Positions 52,455-60,964 of a stretch of 64,000 nucleotides of DNA are shown here, one piece after another. Below the pieces are notes generated by a model that had not been told where the DNA came from, searched no databases, and was given only the letters and a program-made list of their open reading frames with translations. Position 1 is the stretch's first letter. Every line of letters begins with the position of its first letter. Source of the DNA: Microbacterium sp. Root553 (GTDB lineage Bacteria; Actinomycetota; Actinomycetes; Actinomycetales; Microbacteriaceae); the NCBI RefSeq assembly GCF_001426995.1, contig NZ_LMFY01000001.1, positions 1 through 64,000 of the forward strand, read 5' to 3'. A program made the position numbers and the translations under genes.

Positions 52455-53954
52455 GTGACGGCATCCATCACCCGCCCCGGCAAGATCATCGCGATCCACC
52501 TGAGCTACGCCTCTCGGGCCGATCAGCGGGGCCGCCGGCCCGCAGCCCCCTCCTACTTCTTCAAGCCCGCCAGCTCCGTCGGCGTCTCCGGCGGAACGGT
52601 CGAGCGTCCCGCCGGCACCGAGCTGCTCGCCTTCGAGGGCGAGATCGCGCTCGTGATCGGAACGACGGCGCGTCGGGTCTCCCTCGACGAGGCGTGGGCG
52701 CACGTGGGCTGGGTCACCGCATCGAACGATCTCGGACTCTACGACCTGCGCGCGAACGACAAGGGCTCGAACGTCCGCTCCAAGGGCGGCGACGGCTACA
52801 CGCCCCTGGGGCCGGAGCTCATCGACGCGCGCACGGTCGACCCTGGCGCCCTCCGTGTACGCGCCTGGGTGAACGGAGAGCTGCGCCAGGACGACACCAC
52901 GGCCGGCCTGATCTTCCCGCTCGCTCAGCTCGTCGCCGATCTCTCCCAGCACTTCACACTGGAGCCCGGCGACGTGATCCTCACCGGCACGCCCGCCGGC
53001 TCGTCGGTGATCGTGCCAGGAGACGTCGTCGAGATCGAGGTGGATGCTCCGGATGCCGTGGGCTCGCCCTCCTCCGGCCGTCTCGTGACCACCGTGACGC
53101 AGGGTGAGACGCCCTTCGACGGCGGGATCGGCTCCCTGCCCGCCGTCGACGACCTGCAGCGCACCGAGGCCTGGGGCTCCGCCGAGGCCGCGGGGCTTCC
53201 CGCCACGGGCAGCCCGCACGACGAAGGGCTCTCCCCCGAACTGCGCGCGAAGCTGCTCGACGCACCGACGGCCGGGCTCTCCGCCCAGCTGCGCAAGCGC
53301 GGTCACCACTCCTGCTTCATCGACGGGGTCGGTGCGAACATCCCCGGCAGCAAGATCGTCGGCACGGCGAAGACGCTGCGCTTCGTGCCCTTCCGTGAAG
53401 ACCTGTTCGCCAGCCACGGTGGCGGGTACAACGCGCAGAAGCGCGCCTTCGACGCCGTCGACGAGGGCGAGGTCATCGTCATCGAGGCTCGCGGCGATGC
53501 GACCACCGGAACGCTCGGCGACATCCTCGCGCTGCGGGCGCGGTCCCGCGGGGCTGCGGGAGTGGTGACCGACGGCGGTGTGCGCGACTTCGACGCCGTG
53601 GCCGAGATCGGACTGCCCGTGTTCTCGCAGGGCGCGCACCCCTCTGTCCTCGGCCGCCGGCACGTGCCGTGGGACGTCGACGTGACGGTCTCCTGCGGCG
53701 GCGCGACCGTGCAGCCGGGCGACATCATCGTGGGAGACGGCGACGGCGTGATCGTGATCCCGCCCGGCCTCGCCGACGAGATCGCCGACGCCGCCCTCGC
53801 CCAGGAGGTCGAGGACGCGTGGATCGCCGAGCAGGTCGCCGCAGGTCATCCGGTCGACGGGCTGTTCCCCCTCAACGCCGCCTGGCGTGAGAAGTACGAG
53901 GCGGCGACCGGCTCGGCTTCCGACTCCTCCGCCGACTCCGGCTCGCGCCGATGA
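52455..53954 (+). CDS. hpaG: FAH-RraA fusion: HpaG-like isomerase/decarboxylase with a C-terminal aldolase-fold domain
   Basis: A 499-residue fusion. The N-terminal FAH domain (about 1-235) has metal ligands in LLAFEGEIALVIG, YDLRANDKGSNVRSKGGDGY and LILTGTPAG-like VILTGTPAGSS, as in HpaG, which isomerises and decarboxylates the meta-cleavage product. The C-terminal RraA-like domain (about 265-470) has VVTDGGVRDFDAV with the Arg-Asp pair and VQPGDIIVGDGDGVIVIPPG, as in HMG/CHA aldolases. AGGAGG precedes the GTG at 52455. It overlaps the GntR gene by 4 bp. Which domain does which step is unknown. Confidence 0.82.
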   Translation: MTASITRPGKIIAIHLSYASRADQRGRRPAAPSYFFKPASSVGVSGGTVERPAGTELLAFEGEIALVIGTTARRVSLDEAWAHVGWVTASNDLGLYDLRANDKGSNVRSKGGDGYTPLGPELIDARTVDPGALRVRAWVNGELRQDDTTAGLIFPLAQLVADLSQHFTLEPGDVILTGTPAGSSVIVPGDVVEIEVDAPDAVGSPSSGRLVTTVTQGETPFDGGIGSLPAVDDLQRTEAWGSAEAAGLPATGSPHDEGLSPELRAKLLDAPTAGLSAQLRKRGHHSCFIDGVGANIPGSKIVGTAKTLRFVPFREDLFASHGGGYNAQKRAFDAVDEGEVIVIEARGDATTGTLGDILALRARSRGAAGVVTDGGVRDFDAVAEIGLPVFSQGAHPSVLGRRHVPWDVDVTVSCGGATVQPGDIIVGDGDGVIVIPPGLADEIADAALAQEVEDAWIAEQVAAGHPVDGLFPLNAAWREKYEAATGSASDSSADSGSRR

Positions 53955-54637
53955 CGATCGTCAGCGGGGCGAGCAAATCCGAGCAGGCGTACTCCTGGAT
54001 CCGCTCGCGCATCTCCGGGCACGTGTTCGGTCCCGGCTATCGGCTCGTGCTCGGCTCGCTCGCCGAGGAGCTGGGCATGAGCGTCGTCCCGGTGCGCGAG
54101 GCCATCCGCCGCCTCGAGGCGGAGGGGCTGGTGACGTTCGAGCGCAACGTCGGCGCGCGTGTGACGCTCGTCGACGAGAGCGAGTACGCGCACACCATGG
54201 AGACGCTCGGGCTCGTCGAAGGCGCGGCCACGGCGCTGTCGGCTCCTCTGCTGGACCGGGCGGCGCTCGACGCGGCCGCCGAGGTCAACGAGCGGATGAC
54301 CCAGATGCTCGATCATCTCGACGCGCACGCGTTCACCGAGCTGAACCGCCGGTTCCACTCGGTGCTGTTCGAGCCGTGCCCGAATCCGCAGCTGCTCGAC
54401 CTGGTGCATCGAGGATGGGCCCGGCTCTCCGGCATCCGCGACTCCACGTTCGCCTACGTGCCCGGCCGTGCACGGCACTCGGTCGAGGAGCACACCCAGA
54501 TCCTCGAGCTGATCCGTGCGGGCGCCGACCCGCTCGAGATCGAGCTCGCCGCCCGCAACCATCGTCTGCGCACGAGGGACGCCTTCCTCGACGCCCTGCA
54601 CACCCGCTCATCCCGCACGACTGGAGAAGACTCATGA
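53951..54637 (+). CDS. GntR-family (FCD) transcriptional regulator
   Basis: A 228-residue GntR regulator. Winged-helix part: QAYSWIRSRISGHVFGPGYR and VPVREAIRRLEAEGLV; all-helical FCD effector domain with metal/ligand residues in HAFTELNRRFHSVLF and RHSVEEHTQILE. It is embedded in the hpa operon, overlapping hpaG and hpaE by 4 bp each, so it is co-expressed with its probable targets. Effector inferred to be a pathway intermediate. Confidence 0.88.
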   Translation: MTIVSGASKSEQAYSWIRSRISGHVFGPGYRLVLGSLAEELGMSVVPVREAIRRLEAEGLVTFERNVGARVTLVDESEYAHTMETLGLVEGAATALSAPLLDRAALDAAAEVNERMTQMLDHLDAHAFTELNRRFHSVLFEPCPNPQLLDLVHRGWARLSGIRDSTFAYVPGRARHSVEEHTQILELIRAGADPLEIELAARNHRLRTRDAFLDALHTRSSRTTGEDS

Positions 54638-56130
54638 CCGATTCGCGCATCCCCGCCGATCTTCCCGACCACATCCAGCACTACATCGACGGCGAATTCG
54701 TCGACTCCGTCGACGGCGACACGTTCGATGTGCTCGACCCGGTGACGAACACGACGTACACGACGGCCGCAGCGGGCAAGAAGGCCGACATCGAGCGCGC
54801 CGTCGCCGCCGCGAAGCGCGCCTTCGACGAGGGGCCCTGGCCTCGCCTGCTCCCCCGCGAGCGCTCGCGCGTGCTGCACCGGATCGCCGACATCGTGGAG
54901 TCCCGCGACACCCGTCTCGCCGAGCTCGAGTCCTACGACTCCGGCCTGCCGATCACGCAGGCTCTGGGCCAGGCCCGCCGCGCCGCCGAGAACTTCCGCT
55001 TCTTCGCCGACCTCATCGTCGCGCAGTCGGACGACGCCTTCAAGGTCCCCGGTCGCCAGATGAACTACGTCAACCGCAAGCCGATCGGCGTCGCAGGCCT
55101 CATCACGCCGTGGAACACGCCCTTCATGCTGGAGTCGTGGAAGCTCGGTCCCGCCCTCGCCACCGGCAACACCGTGGTGCTGAAGCCCGCCGAGTTCACG
55201 CCGCTGTCGGCCTCGCTGTGGGCGGGCATCTTCGAGGAGGCGGGACTGCCGCGGGGCGTCTTCAACCTGGTGAACGGACTGGGCGAAGACGCCGGAGACG
55301 CCCTCGTGAAGCACCCGGACGTGCCGCTGATCTCGTTCACGGGCGAGAGCTCGACCGGGCAGCTGATCTTCGGCAACGCCGCACCGTTCCTCAAGGGGCT
55401 CTCGATGGAGCTCGGCGGCAAGTCGCCGGCCGTGGTCTTCGCCGACGCCGACCTCGAGGCCGCCGTCGACGCGACCATCTTCGGCGTGTTCTCCCTCAAC
55501 GGCGAGCGCTGTACGGCCGGTTCGCGCATCCTCGTCGAGCGCTCGATCTACGAGGAGTTCGTCGAGCGGTACGCCGCCCAGGCGAAGCGCGTGAAGGTCG
55601 GCTACCCGCACGACCCGGCGACCGAGGTCGGCGCCCTCGTGCACCCCGAGCACTACGACAAGGTGATGAGCTACGTCGAGATCGGCAAGAGCGAGGGGCG
55701 CCTGGTCGCCGGCGGCGGACGCCCGGAGGGCTTCGATACGGGCAACTTCGTCGCGCCGACCGTGTTCGCCGACGTCGCACCCGATGCCCGCATCTTCCAG
55801 GAGGAGATCTTCGGCCCGGTCGTCGCGATCACCCCGTTCGACTCCGACGAGGAGGCGCTGTCACTCGCGAACGACACGAAGTACGGACTCGCCGCCTACA
55901 TCTGGACGAACGACCTGACGCGCGCCCACACCTTCGCGCAGTCGGTCGAGGCGGGGATGGTGTGGCTGAACAGCAACAACGTGCGCGACCTGCGCACCCC
56001 GTTCGGCGGCGTCAAGGCGTCGGGCCTCGGACACGAGGGCGGCTACCGCTCGATCGATTTCTACACCGACCAGCAGAGCGTGCACATCACGCTCGGCGGT
56101 GCGCACAACCCGACCTTCGGCAAGAACTGA
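54634..56130 (+). CDS. hpaE: 5-carboxymethyl-2-hydroxymuconate semialdehyde dehydrogenase
   Basis: A 498-residue aldehyde dehydrogenase. The N-terminal IQHYIDGEFVDSVDGDTFDV, the general-base segment LSMELGGKSPAVVF and the nucleophilic Cys in LNGERCTAGSR fit the HpaE group, which oxidises the ring-cleavage semialdehyde. Context (hpaG, hpaD, hpaH, hpaI) supports the assignment. The ATG overlaps the GntR stop by 4 bp. Confidence 0.88.
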   Translation: MTDSRIPADLPDHIQHYIDGEFVDSVDGDTFDVLDPVTNTTYTTAAAGKKADIERAVAAAKRAFDEGPWPRLLPRERSRVLHRIADIVESRDTRLAELESYDSGLPITQALGQARRAAENFRFFADLIVAQSDDAFKVPGRQMNYVNRKPIGVAGLITPWNTPFMLESWKLGPALATGNTVVLKPAEFTPLSASLWAGIFEEAGLPRGVFNLVNGLGEDAGDALVKHPDVPLISFTGESSTGQLIFGNAAPFLKGLSMELGGKSPAVVFADADLEAAVDATIFGVFSLNGERCTAGSRILVERSIYEEFVERYAAQAKRVKVGYPHDPATEVGALVHPEHYDKVMSYVEIGKSEGRLVAGGGRPEGFDTGNFVAPTVFADVAPDARIFQEEIFGPVVAITPFDSDEEALSLANDTKYGLAAYIWTNDLTRAHTFAQSVEAGMVWLNSNNVRDLRTPFGGVKASGLGHEGGYRSIDFYTDQQSVHITLGGAHNPTFGKN

Positions 56131-56158
56131 CCCAGAGAGACTCGGCAAGGACGCTGAC

Positions 56159-57295
56159 ATGACCGACCGCGAGAACATGACCCTGACCTCCGCCGGCTAC
56201 TACGTGAGCCAGGAGGCGCCGATCCGTACGGACGATCCGATCGCGACGCCCGAGAGCATTCCGCCCGATGTGCTCCGCTGCGCCTACATGGAGCTCATCG
56301 TGACCGACCTCGCGGCATCGCGGGTGTTCTACGTCGACGTGCTCGGGCTCTACGTCACCGAGGAGGACGACGAGGCGATCTACCTGCGGTCCACCGAGGA
56401 GTTCATCCACCACAACCTCGTGCTGCGCAAGGGCCCGGTCGCCGCCGTCGCCGCGTTCTCCTACCGGGTGCGCTCGGCCTCGGACCTCGATCTCGCCGTC
56501 GCGTTCTACACCGAGCTCGGCTGCGACGTGCGTCGCGAGCCGAACGGATTCGTCAAGGGAGTCGGCGACTCGGTGCGCGTGGTCGACCCGCTCGGCTTCC
56601 CGATCGAGTTCTTCCACCAGTCCGACCACGTCGAGCGGATGTCGTGGCGCTACGACCTGCACATCCCCGGCGAGCTGGTGCGTCTCGACCACTTCAACCA
56701 GATCACTCCGGACGTGCCACGGGCCGTCAAGTTCATGCAGGACCTCGGCTTCCGCGTCACGGAGGACATCCAGGACGAGGAGGGCACCGTGTACGCCGCG
56801 TGGATGCGGCGCAAGCCCACCGTGCACGACACGGCGATGACCGGCGGCGACGGCCCCCGCATGCACCACGTGTGCTTCGCCACCCACGAGAAGCACAACA
56901 TCCTGGCCATCTGCGACAAGCTGGGCGCGCTCCGCCGCTCCGACGCGATCGAGCGCGGACCCGGTCGGCACGGCGTGAGCAACGCGTTCTACCTGTACCT
57001 GCGCGATCCCGACGGCCACCGCGTCGAGGTCTACACGCAGGACTACTACACGGGCGATCCCGACAACCCCGTCATCACCTGGGACGTGCACGACAATCAG
57101 CGGCGCGACTGGTGGGGCAACCCCGTCGTGCCCTCCTGGTACACCGACGGCTCGCTCGTGCTCGACCTCGACGGCACCCCGCAGCCCGTCGTCGCCCGCA
57201 CCGACAGCTCGGAGATGGCCGTCACGATCGGTGCCGACGGCTTCTCGTACACACGCCCCGAAGAGGGCGAGAAGAAGCTCGGGAACCAGCTCTAA
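56159..57295 (+). CDS. hpaD: homoprotocatechuate 2,3-dioxygenase
   Basis: A 378-residue extradiol ring-cleavage dioxygenase of the VOC superfamily that opens 3,4-dihydroxyphenylacetate. Two VOC modules are seen; metal ligands are His178 (RLDHFNQ), His236 or 237 (RMHHVCF) and Glu290 (HRVEVYT), the same pattern as the Brevibacterium enzyme. AAGGA precedes the ATG at 56159. It is 28 bp after hpaE. Confidence 0.93.
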   Translation: MTDRENMTLTSAGYYVSQEAPIRTDDPIATPESIPPDVLRCAYMELIVTDLAASRVFYVDVLGLYVTEEDDEAIYLRSTEEFIHHNLVLRKGPVAAVAAFSYRVRSASDLDLAVAFYTELGCDVRREPNGFVKGVGDSVRVVDPLGFPIEFFHQSDHVERMSWRYDLHIPGELVRLDHFNQITPDVPRAVKFMQDLGFRVTEDIQDEEGTVYAAWMRRKPTVHDTAMTGGDGPRMHHVCFATHEKHNILAICDKLGALRRSDAIERGPGRHGVSNAFYLYLRDPDGHRVEVYTQDYYTGDPDNPVITWDVHDNQRRDWWGNPVVPSWYTDGSLVLDLDGTPQPVVARTDSSEMAVTIGADGFSYTRPEEGEKKLGNQL

Positions 57296-57326
57296 CACCC
57301 CGCGTCCCGCTTCGCCACCCCCGAGC

Positions 57327-57408
57327 GCCCTTCGTCTCGCTCCGCTCGCTCAGGGACCGGAGCACCGACTGAACGACGCTCGCTCAGGGGCCGGAGCGCA
57401 GCGACGGG
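57327..57408. repeat. dispersed repeat in the hpaD-hpaH gap
   Basis: CCCTTCGTCTCGCTCCGCTC, continuing GCTCAGGGACCGG, is followed by a second copy (GACGCTCGCTCAGGGGCCGG) ending near 57393 and AGCGCAGCGACGGG. Same family as the copies in paaA, paaC, paaD and paaH, here in non-coding DNA. Confidence 0.8.
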
Positions 57409-57434
57409 ACCCACACCGACCTGAGGAGGAACGG

Positions 57435-58220
57435 ATGCTGTCAGCAGACACGATCGAGACCATCGCCGCAGAACTGGCCGAGGCAGACCGCACGCACACG
57501 GTCATCCCGCGCATCACCGCGCGCCACCCCGACGCGACCGTCGAGGACTCCTACGCGATCCAGGGGGTCTGGCGAGACGCGCAGATCGCCGCGGGACGCC
57601 GCCTCGTCGGCCGGAAGATCGGGCTCACGTCCAAGGCGATGCAGCAGGCGACGGGCATCACCGAGCCGGACTACGGGGTGATGTTCGACGACACCGTCTA
57701 CGAGTCGGGCGCCGAGATCCCGACCGCGCACTTCTCGAACGTGCGCATCGAGGTCGAGCTCGCGTTCGTGCTCGCGCGCCCTCTCGAGGGCCCGGACTGC
57801 ACGCTCGAGGATGCGCTCGCGGCGATCGACTACGCGGTGCCCGCGCTCGAGGTGCTCAACTCGCACATCGAGCTCGAGGGGCGCACCATCGTCGACACCA
57901 TCAGCGACAACGCCGCGTACGGCGCGATGGTGCTCGGCAGCGAGCGCCGTCGTCCCGACGAGATCGACCTGCGCTGGGTGCCCGGCGTGCTCTCCCGCAA
58001 CGGCGAGATCGAGGAGACCGGCGTGGCCGCCGGCGTGCTCGGACACCCCGCCACCGGGGTCGCCTGGCTCGCGAACAAGTTCCACCAGCACGGCGCGCGA
58101 CTGGAGGCCGGGGAGATCATCCTGGCAGGATCGTTCACACGCCCGATGTGGGTGTCGCGCGGCGATCAGGTGCTGTGCGACTACGGACCGATGGGAACGA
58201 TCGAATGCCGCTTCATCTGA
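57435..58220 (+). CDS. hpaH: 2-oxo-hept-4-ene-1,7-dioate hydratase
   Basis: A 261-residue hydratase of the HpaH/MhpD group (FAH-like fold). Segments LVGRKIGLTSKAMQQATGI, EPDYGVMFDD, RIEVELAFVLARPL and ALEVLNSHIE contain the usual catalytic Lys and the metal-binding Glu pair. It adds water to the dienoate before HpaI cleaves it. GAGGAGG precedes the ATG at 57435. The last 16 bp overlap hpaI. Confidence 0.9.
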   Translation: MLSADTIETIAAELAEADRTHTVIPRITARHPDATVEDSYAIQGVWRDAQIAAGRRLVGRKIGLTSKAMQQATGITEPDYGVMFDDTVYESGAEIPTAHFSNVRIEVELAFVLARPLEGPDCTLEDALAAIDYAVPALEVLNSHIELEGRTIVDTISDNAAYGAMVLGSERRRPDEIDLRWVPGVLSRNGEIEETGVAAGVLGHPATGVAWLANKFHQHGARLEAGEIILAGSFTRPMWVSRGDQVLCDYGPMGTIECRFI

Positions 58221-59008
58221 GCCGGTCCTTCCGCGAGCGGCTCGCCGCCGCCGACCGCTCCCTGATCGGCATGTGGGCGTGCTCCGGCAGCCCGCTCGTG
58301 ACCGAGGTCGCTGCCGGATCCGGACTCGACTGGCTGCTCATCGACATGGAGCACTCGGCCAACTCCCTCGAATCCACCCTCGTGCAGCTGCAGGTGGTCG
58401 CGGCGTATCCGATCGCGCCCGTGGTGCGGGTGCCGTCGAACGACGCGGTCGCCATCAAGCAGGTGCTCGACCTCGGCGCGCAGGACATCATCGTCCCGAT
58501 GGTGTCGTCGGTCGAGGAGGCCAGGGCCGCCGTCGCCGCGACTCGGTATCCGCCGCAGGGCGTGCGCGGGGTGGGCAGTGCGCTCGCCCGCAGCGCGCGA
58601 TGGAATCGGGTCGACGACTACCTGCAGGACTCCGCGTCGCACACCTCGCTCACGGTGCAGATCGAGACGACGGCGGGGGTCGAGGCCGCCGCCGCGATCG
58701 CGGCCGTCGACGGCGTCGACGGCGTCTTCGTCGGCCCCTCCGACCTGTCGGCCTCGATGGGGCTGCTGGGCCAGCAGACCCACCCCGACGTCGTGGCCGC
58801 GGTGCATCGCGTCTTCGCCGCGGTGGCGGGCACGGGCACCCCGGTCGGCGTGAACGCCTTCGACCCGGCCGCCGCCGACGCCTACATCGCCGCGGGTGCG
58901 GACTTCGTGGCTGTCGGGGCCGACGTGGCGCTGCTGGCTCGCGCCTCGGAAGCTCTGGCCGCGCGCTTCATCCCGGCGTCCGACGACGTGACCCGCGCCA
59001 GCTACTGA
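58205..59008 (+). CDS. hpaI: 4-hydroxy-2-oxo-heptane-1,7-dioate aldolase
   Basis: A 267-residue metal-dependent class II aldolase that splits the hydroxy-oxoheptanedioate into pyruvate and succinic semialdehyde. Conserved blocks: GMWACSGSPLVTEVAAGSGL, WLLIDMEHSANS with the catalytic His region, VQIETTAGVEAAAAI with the metal-binding Glu, and GVFVGPSDLSASMG with the Asp. The start ATG at 58205 lies 16 bp inside hpaH; no better internal start is seen. Last gene of the hpa operon. Confidence 0.9.
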   Translation: MPLHLSRSFRERLAAADRSLIGMWACSGSPLVTEVAAGSGLDWLLIDMEHSANSLESTLVQLQVVAAYPIAPVVRVPSNDAVAIKQVLDLGAQDIIVPMVSSVEEARAAVAATRYPPQGVRGVGSALARSARWNRVDDYLQDSASHTSLTVQIETTAGVEAAAAIAAVDGVDGVFVGPSDLSASMGLLGQQTHPDVVAAVHRVFAAVAGTGTPVGVNAFDPAAADAYIAAGADFVAVGADVALLARASEALAARFIPASDDVTRASY

Positions 59009-59055
59009 CCCGCGCCCCGCAGCGCGAAAAGTGGCGTATTCATAGCAATCCGGGT

Positions 59056-59061
59056 GAGACT
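59056..59061 (+). promoter_or_regulatory. -10 element of the leaderless DUF6882 gene
   Basis: GAGACT ends six bases before the ATG at 59068, as at 36592. Confidence 0.35.
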
Positions 59062-59067
59062 GGGGGC

Positions 59068-59790
59068 ATGACCTTCGCCGCGCTCCAGCCGCTCGCAGAC
59101 CGTGCCGCACTGTTCACCGCCCTCCGCCAGGATTCGCTGGTCACCGCGCTCGAGGACCTGGGCGAGAACCGCTGGGATGCCGACATGGCCGCCGGCACGC
59201 TGACGTTCACCTCGAACGATGATCCGTCGCGCCGGCTGACGACCCGCGCCCACCTCATCGCCACCATCGCTCCCGGACCCCGCTCGCTGCTCTGGGCGTG
59301 GGCCCACCCGCAGGGCGACCCCGACGGCGTCGCCGGCCAGTTGAGGGACTACGGCACCGCCCACGGCATCGCCGAGCTCAGCCAGAGCGAGCTGCCGTTC
59401 CCCGACGATGCCAGCGGCGACTCCGAGTGGATCACCGCGGCCGCGCACACCGTCGGCGGCGTCGCCGTCGAACTGACCGGCCGCGCGCCCTACTACTCCG
59501 CCCCGGTCGGCGGCGGCACGTCGGCCGTGTTCCTGCTCGACGCGCCGATCCCCCCGCTCACGGTGTCCGTCGCGGCGATCGCGCTCCCCCGCATCCTCGC
59601 CGGCACCGCGCTCACGGATGCCCGCACCGCGGTGTGGGATGCCGCCCGCCTCGCCGGCTGGAACCTCACGTGGGCCGACGAGGCGTTCTCGGGGGCGACC
59701 GTCGCCGACGAGACCGGATCTGCCACCTTCCGCTTCGACGAACAGGCCCGCATCACGAACATCGAGAGCAGCCTGCACCCGCAGAACTGA
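59068..59790 (+). CDS. DUF6882-like protein of unknown function
   Basis: A 240-residue soluble protein resembling DUF6882 proteins, with the blocks LGENRWDADMAAGTLTFTS, SLLWAWAHPQGDP and YSAPVGGGTSAVFLLD. No catalytic motif is recognised. The start is set by the -10-like element and the lack of a ribosome binding site. It follows the hpa operon but is likely separate. Confidence 0.7.
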   Translation: MTFAALQPLADRAALFTALRQDSLVTALEDLGENRWDADMAAGTLTFTSNDDPSRRLTTRAHLIATIAPGPRSLLWAWAHPQGDPDGVAGQLRDYGTAHGIAELSQSELPFPDDASGDSEWITAAAHTVGGVAVELTGRAPYYSAPVGGGTSAVFLLDAPIPPLTVSVAAIALPRILAGTALTDARTAVWDAARLAGWNLTWADEAFSGATVADETGSATFRFDEQARITNIESSLHPQN

Positions 59791-59819
59791 TCGCACGCGT
59801 CACGCCGCGAGTCGGCCCG

Positions 59820-60296
59820 TCACCGCCCCAGGCGCTGGCGGGCCGTCTTCGTGCCGGCGCCCACCGGCGCATGAGCGGTCGCCGCCGCCAGCCCGAACAG
59901 CGGCATGTCGACGTACACGGTCTCGAGATCCGCAGCGGGCACCTGATACGTCTCGTGCCAGACTCCGACACTGCCGGTGCCCTGCAGCGTGCGCATGAAG
60001 TCGCGCCACGGCTGCAGGTGCGGGGCGTCGCGGTCGGCGGCGAAGCGCTGCAGGTGCTCAGGGCTCTCCCAGTACGACAGCAGGATCGTCGTCCTGCCGA
60101 ACCAGCTGTGCACACCGAGCATCCCCGAGTCGGGATGGGTGGCGAGGTGCTGCAGCATCGGCGGCATCTTGCTGGCGGTCCACCACACGCGGCGGAGATC
60201 CCACCATCGGTTGGCGCGCATCCCGATCAGGAAGACCGTCACGTCCGCCCTGTCGGGGGCCGCGGTGTAGCGCCCGGGGAACACCTGCTGGGTCAT
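59820..60296 (-). CDS. DUF4188 protein
   Basis: A 158-residue protein of the DUF4188 type (antibiotic-biosynthesis-monooxygenase-like ferredoxin fold). Blocks: VFLIGMRANRWWDLRRVWW and GVHSWFGRTTILLSYWESPE, with HxxW-like residues in PHLQPWRDF. GAGGAG is five bases before the ATG at 60296. It is divergent from a TetR regulator with an inverted repeat between, so probably repressed by it. Function unknown; a stress or heme-related role is only a guess. Confidence 0.8.
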   Translation of the reverse strand: MTQQVFPGRYTAAPDRADVTVFLIGMRANRWWDLRRVWWTASKMPPMLQHLATHPDSGMLGVHSWFGRTTILLSYWESPEHLQRFAADRDAPHLQPWRDFMRTLQGTGSVGVWHETYQVPAADLETVYVDMPLFGLAAATAHAPVGAGTKTARQRLGR

Positions 60297-60315
60297 TTCC
60301 ACTCCTCATGCGATT

Positions 60316-60345
60316 CCGTAACCGCGTTATGAAACGACGTTACGG
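60316..60345. promoter_or_regulatory. inverted repeat operator between the DUF4188 gene and tetR
   Basis: CCGTAAC (60316-60322) and GTTACGG (60339-60345) are perfect inverted arms. Inside them are two short palindromic units, AACCGCGTT and AACGACGTT. It lies 20 bp from the DUF4188 start and 14 bp from the TetR start. Confidence 0.6.
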
Positions 60346-60351
60346 TATGCT
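60346..60351 (+). promoter_or_regulatory. -10 element of leaderless tetR
   Basis: TATGCT fits TANNNT and ends seven bases before the ATG at 60359; it abuts the operator. Confidence 0.5.
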
Positions 60352-60358
60352 GGGCCGC

Positions 60359-60919
60359 ATGGCAAGACCCGCACTGTACGACGACGCCCTGCGTTGCCGA
60401 CTCCTCGACGCCACGGCGCGGATGGTCGACGAGCGCGGAGTGGAGGGGATCAGCCTGCGCGAGATCGCCCAGGGCGCCGGCACCTCCACATCCGCCGTGT
60501 ACGCGCTGTTCGGCGGCAGGGCGGAGCTGCTCGTCGCCGTGATCGATCACGGCTTCGCGTCGTTCGGGCAGTCGCAGGCGTCCACCGAACCCGACGGCCT
60601 TCGCGCGCTCGGCCTCGCCTATCGAGCCTGGGCCACCGCGAACCCCGCGCTGTACCGGCTCATGTTCGGCGGAGCGGTCACGAGCGAGAACTGCCACCCC
60701 GACGAGGCCACCACGGGCGCGGCGATGATGCCGCTCGTGCGCACGCTCGCCGAGCGCGTCGACGAGCCCGAGGTGATGCCCGCCGCCCTCACCGTGTGGG
60801 CGCAGGTGCACGGCGCCGTGAGCCTGGAGCTCGCGAGCGTCGCTCCGGTGGCCGTCGACTGGGATGCCGTCTACGACCGCGTGGTCGACGCGGTCGAGCG
60901 CGCCTTCCCGGCGCGCTGA
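60359..60919 (+). CDS. TetR/AcrR-family regulator
   Basis: A 186-residue TetR regulator: HTH in LLDATARMVDERGVEGISLR, EIAQGAGTSTSAVYALFGGR; C-terminal domain of the TetR_C WHG type (LGLAYRAWATANPALYRLMF). Start chosen at MARPALYDD because of the leaderless -10; the longer in-frame start at 60308 would place codons in the operator. Likely represses itself and the divergent DUF4188 gene. Confidence 0.85.
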   Translation: MARPALYDDALRCRLLDATARMVDERGVEGISLREIAQGAGTSTSAVYALFGGRAELLVAVIDHGFASFGQSQASTEPDGLRALGLAYRAWATANPALYRLMFGGAVTSENCHPDEATTGAAMMPLVRTLAERVDEPEVMPAALTVWAQVHGAVSLELASVAPVAVDWDAVYDRVVDAVERAFPAR

Positions 60920-60964
60920 CCCTCACCGCGCCGGGCCCCCGACCCGCCGACCGCCCCTGAGGAC

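Noticed and set aside
57327..57408. Rho-independent terminator between hpaD and hpaH
   Set aside because: The region is better explained as copies of the dispersed repeat; pairing is patchy and hpaH-hpaI continue the pathway.
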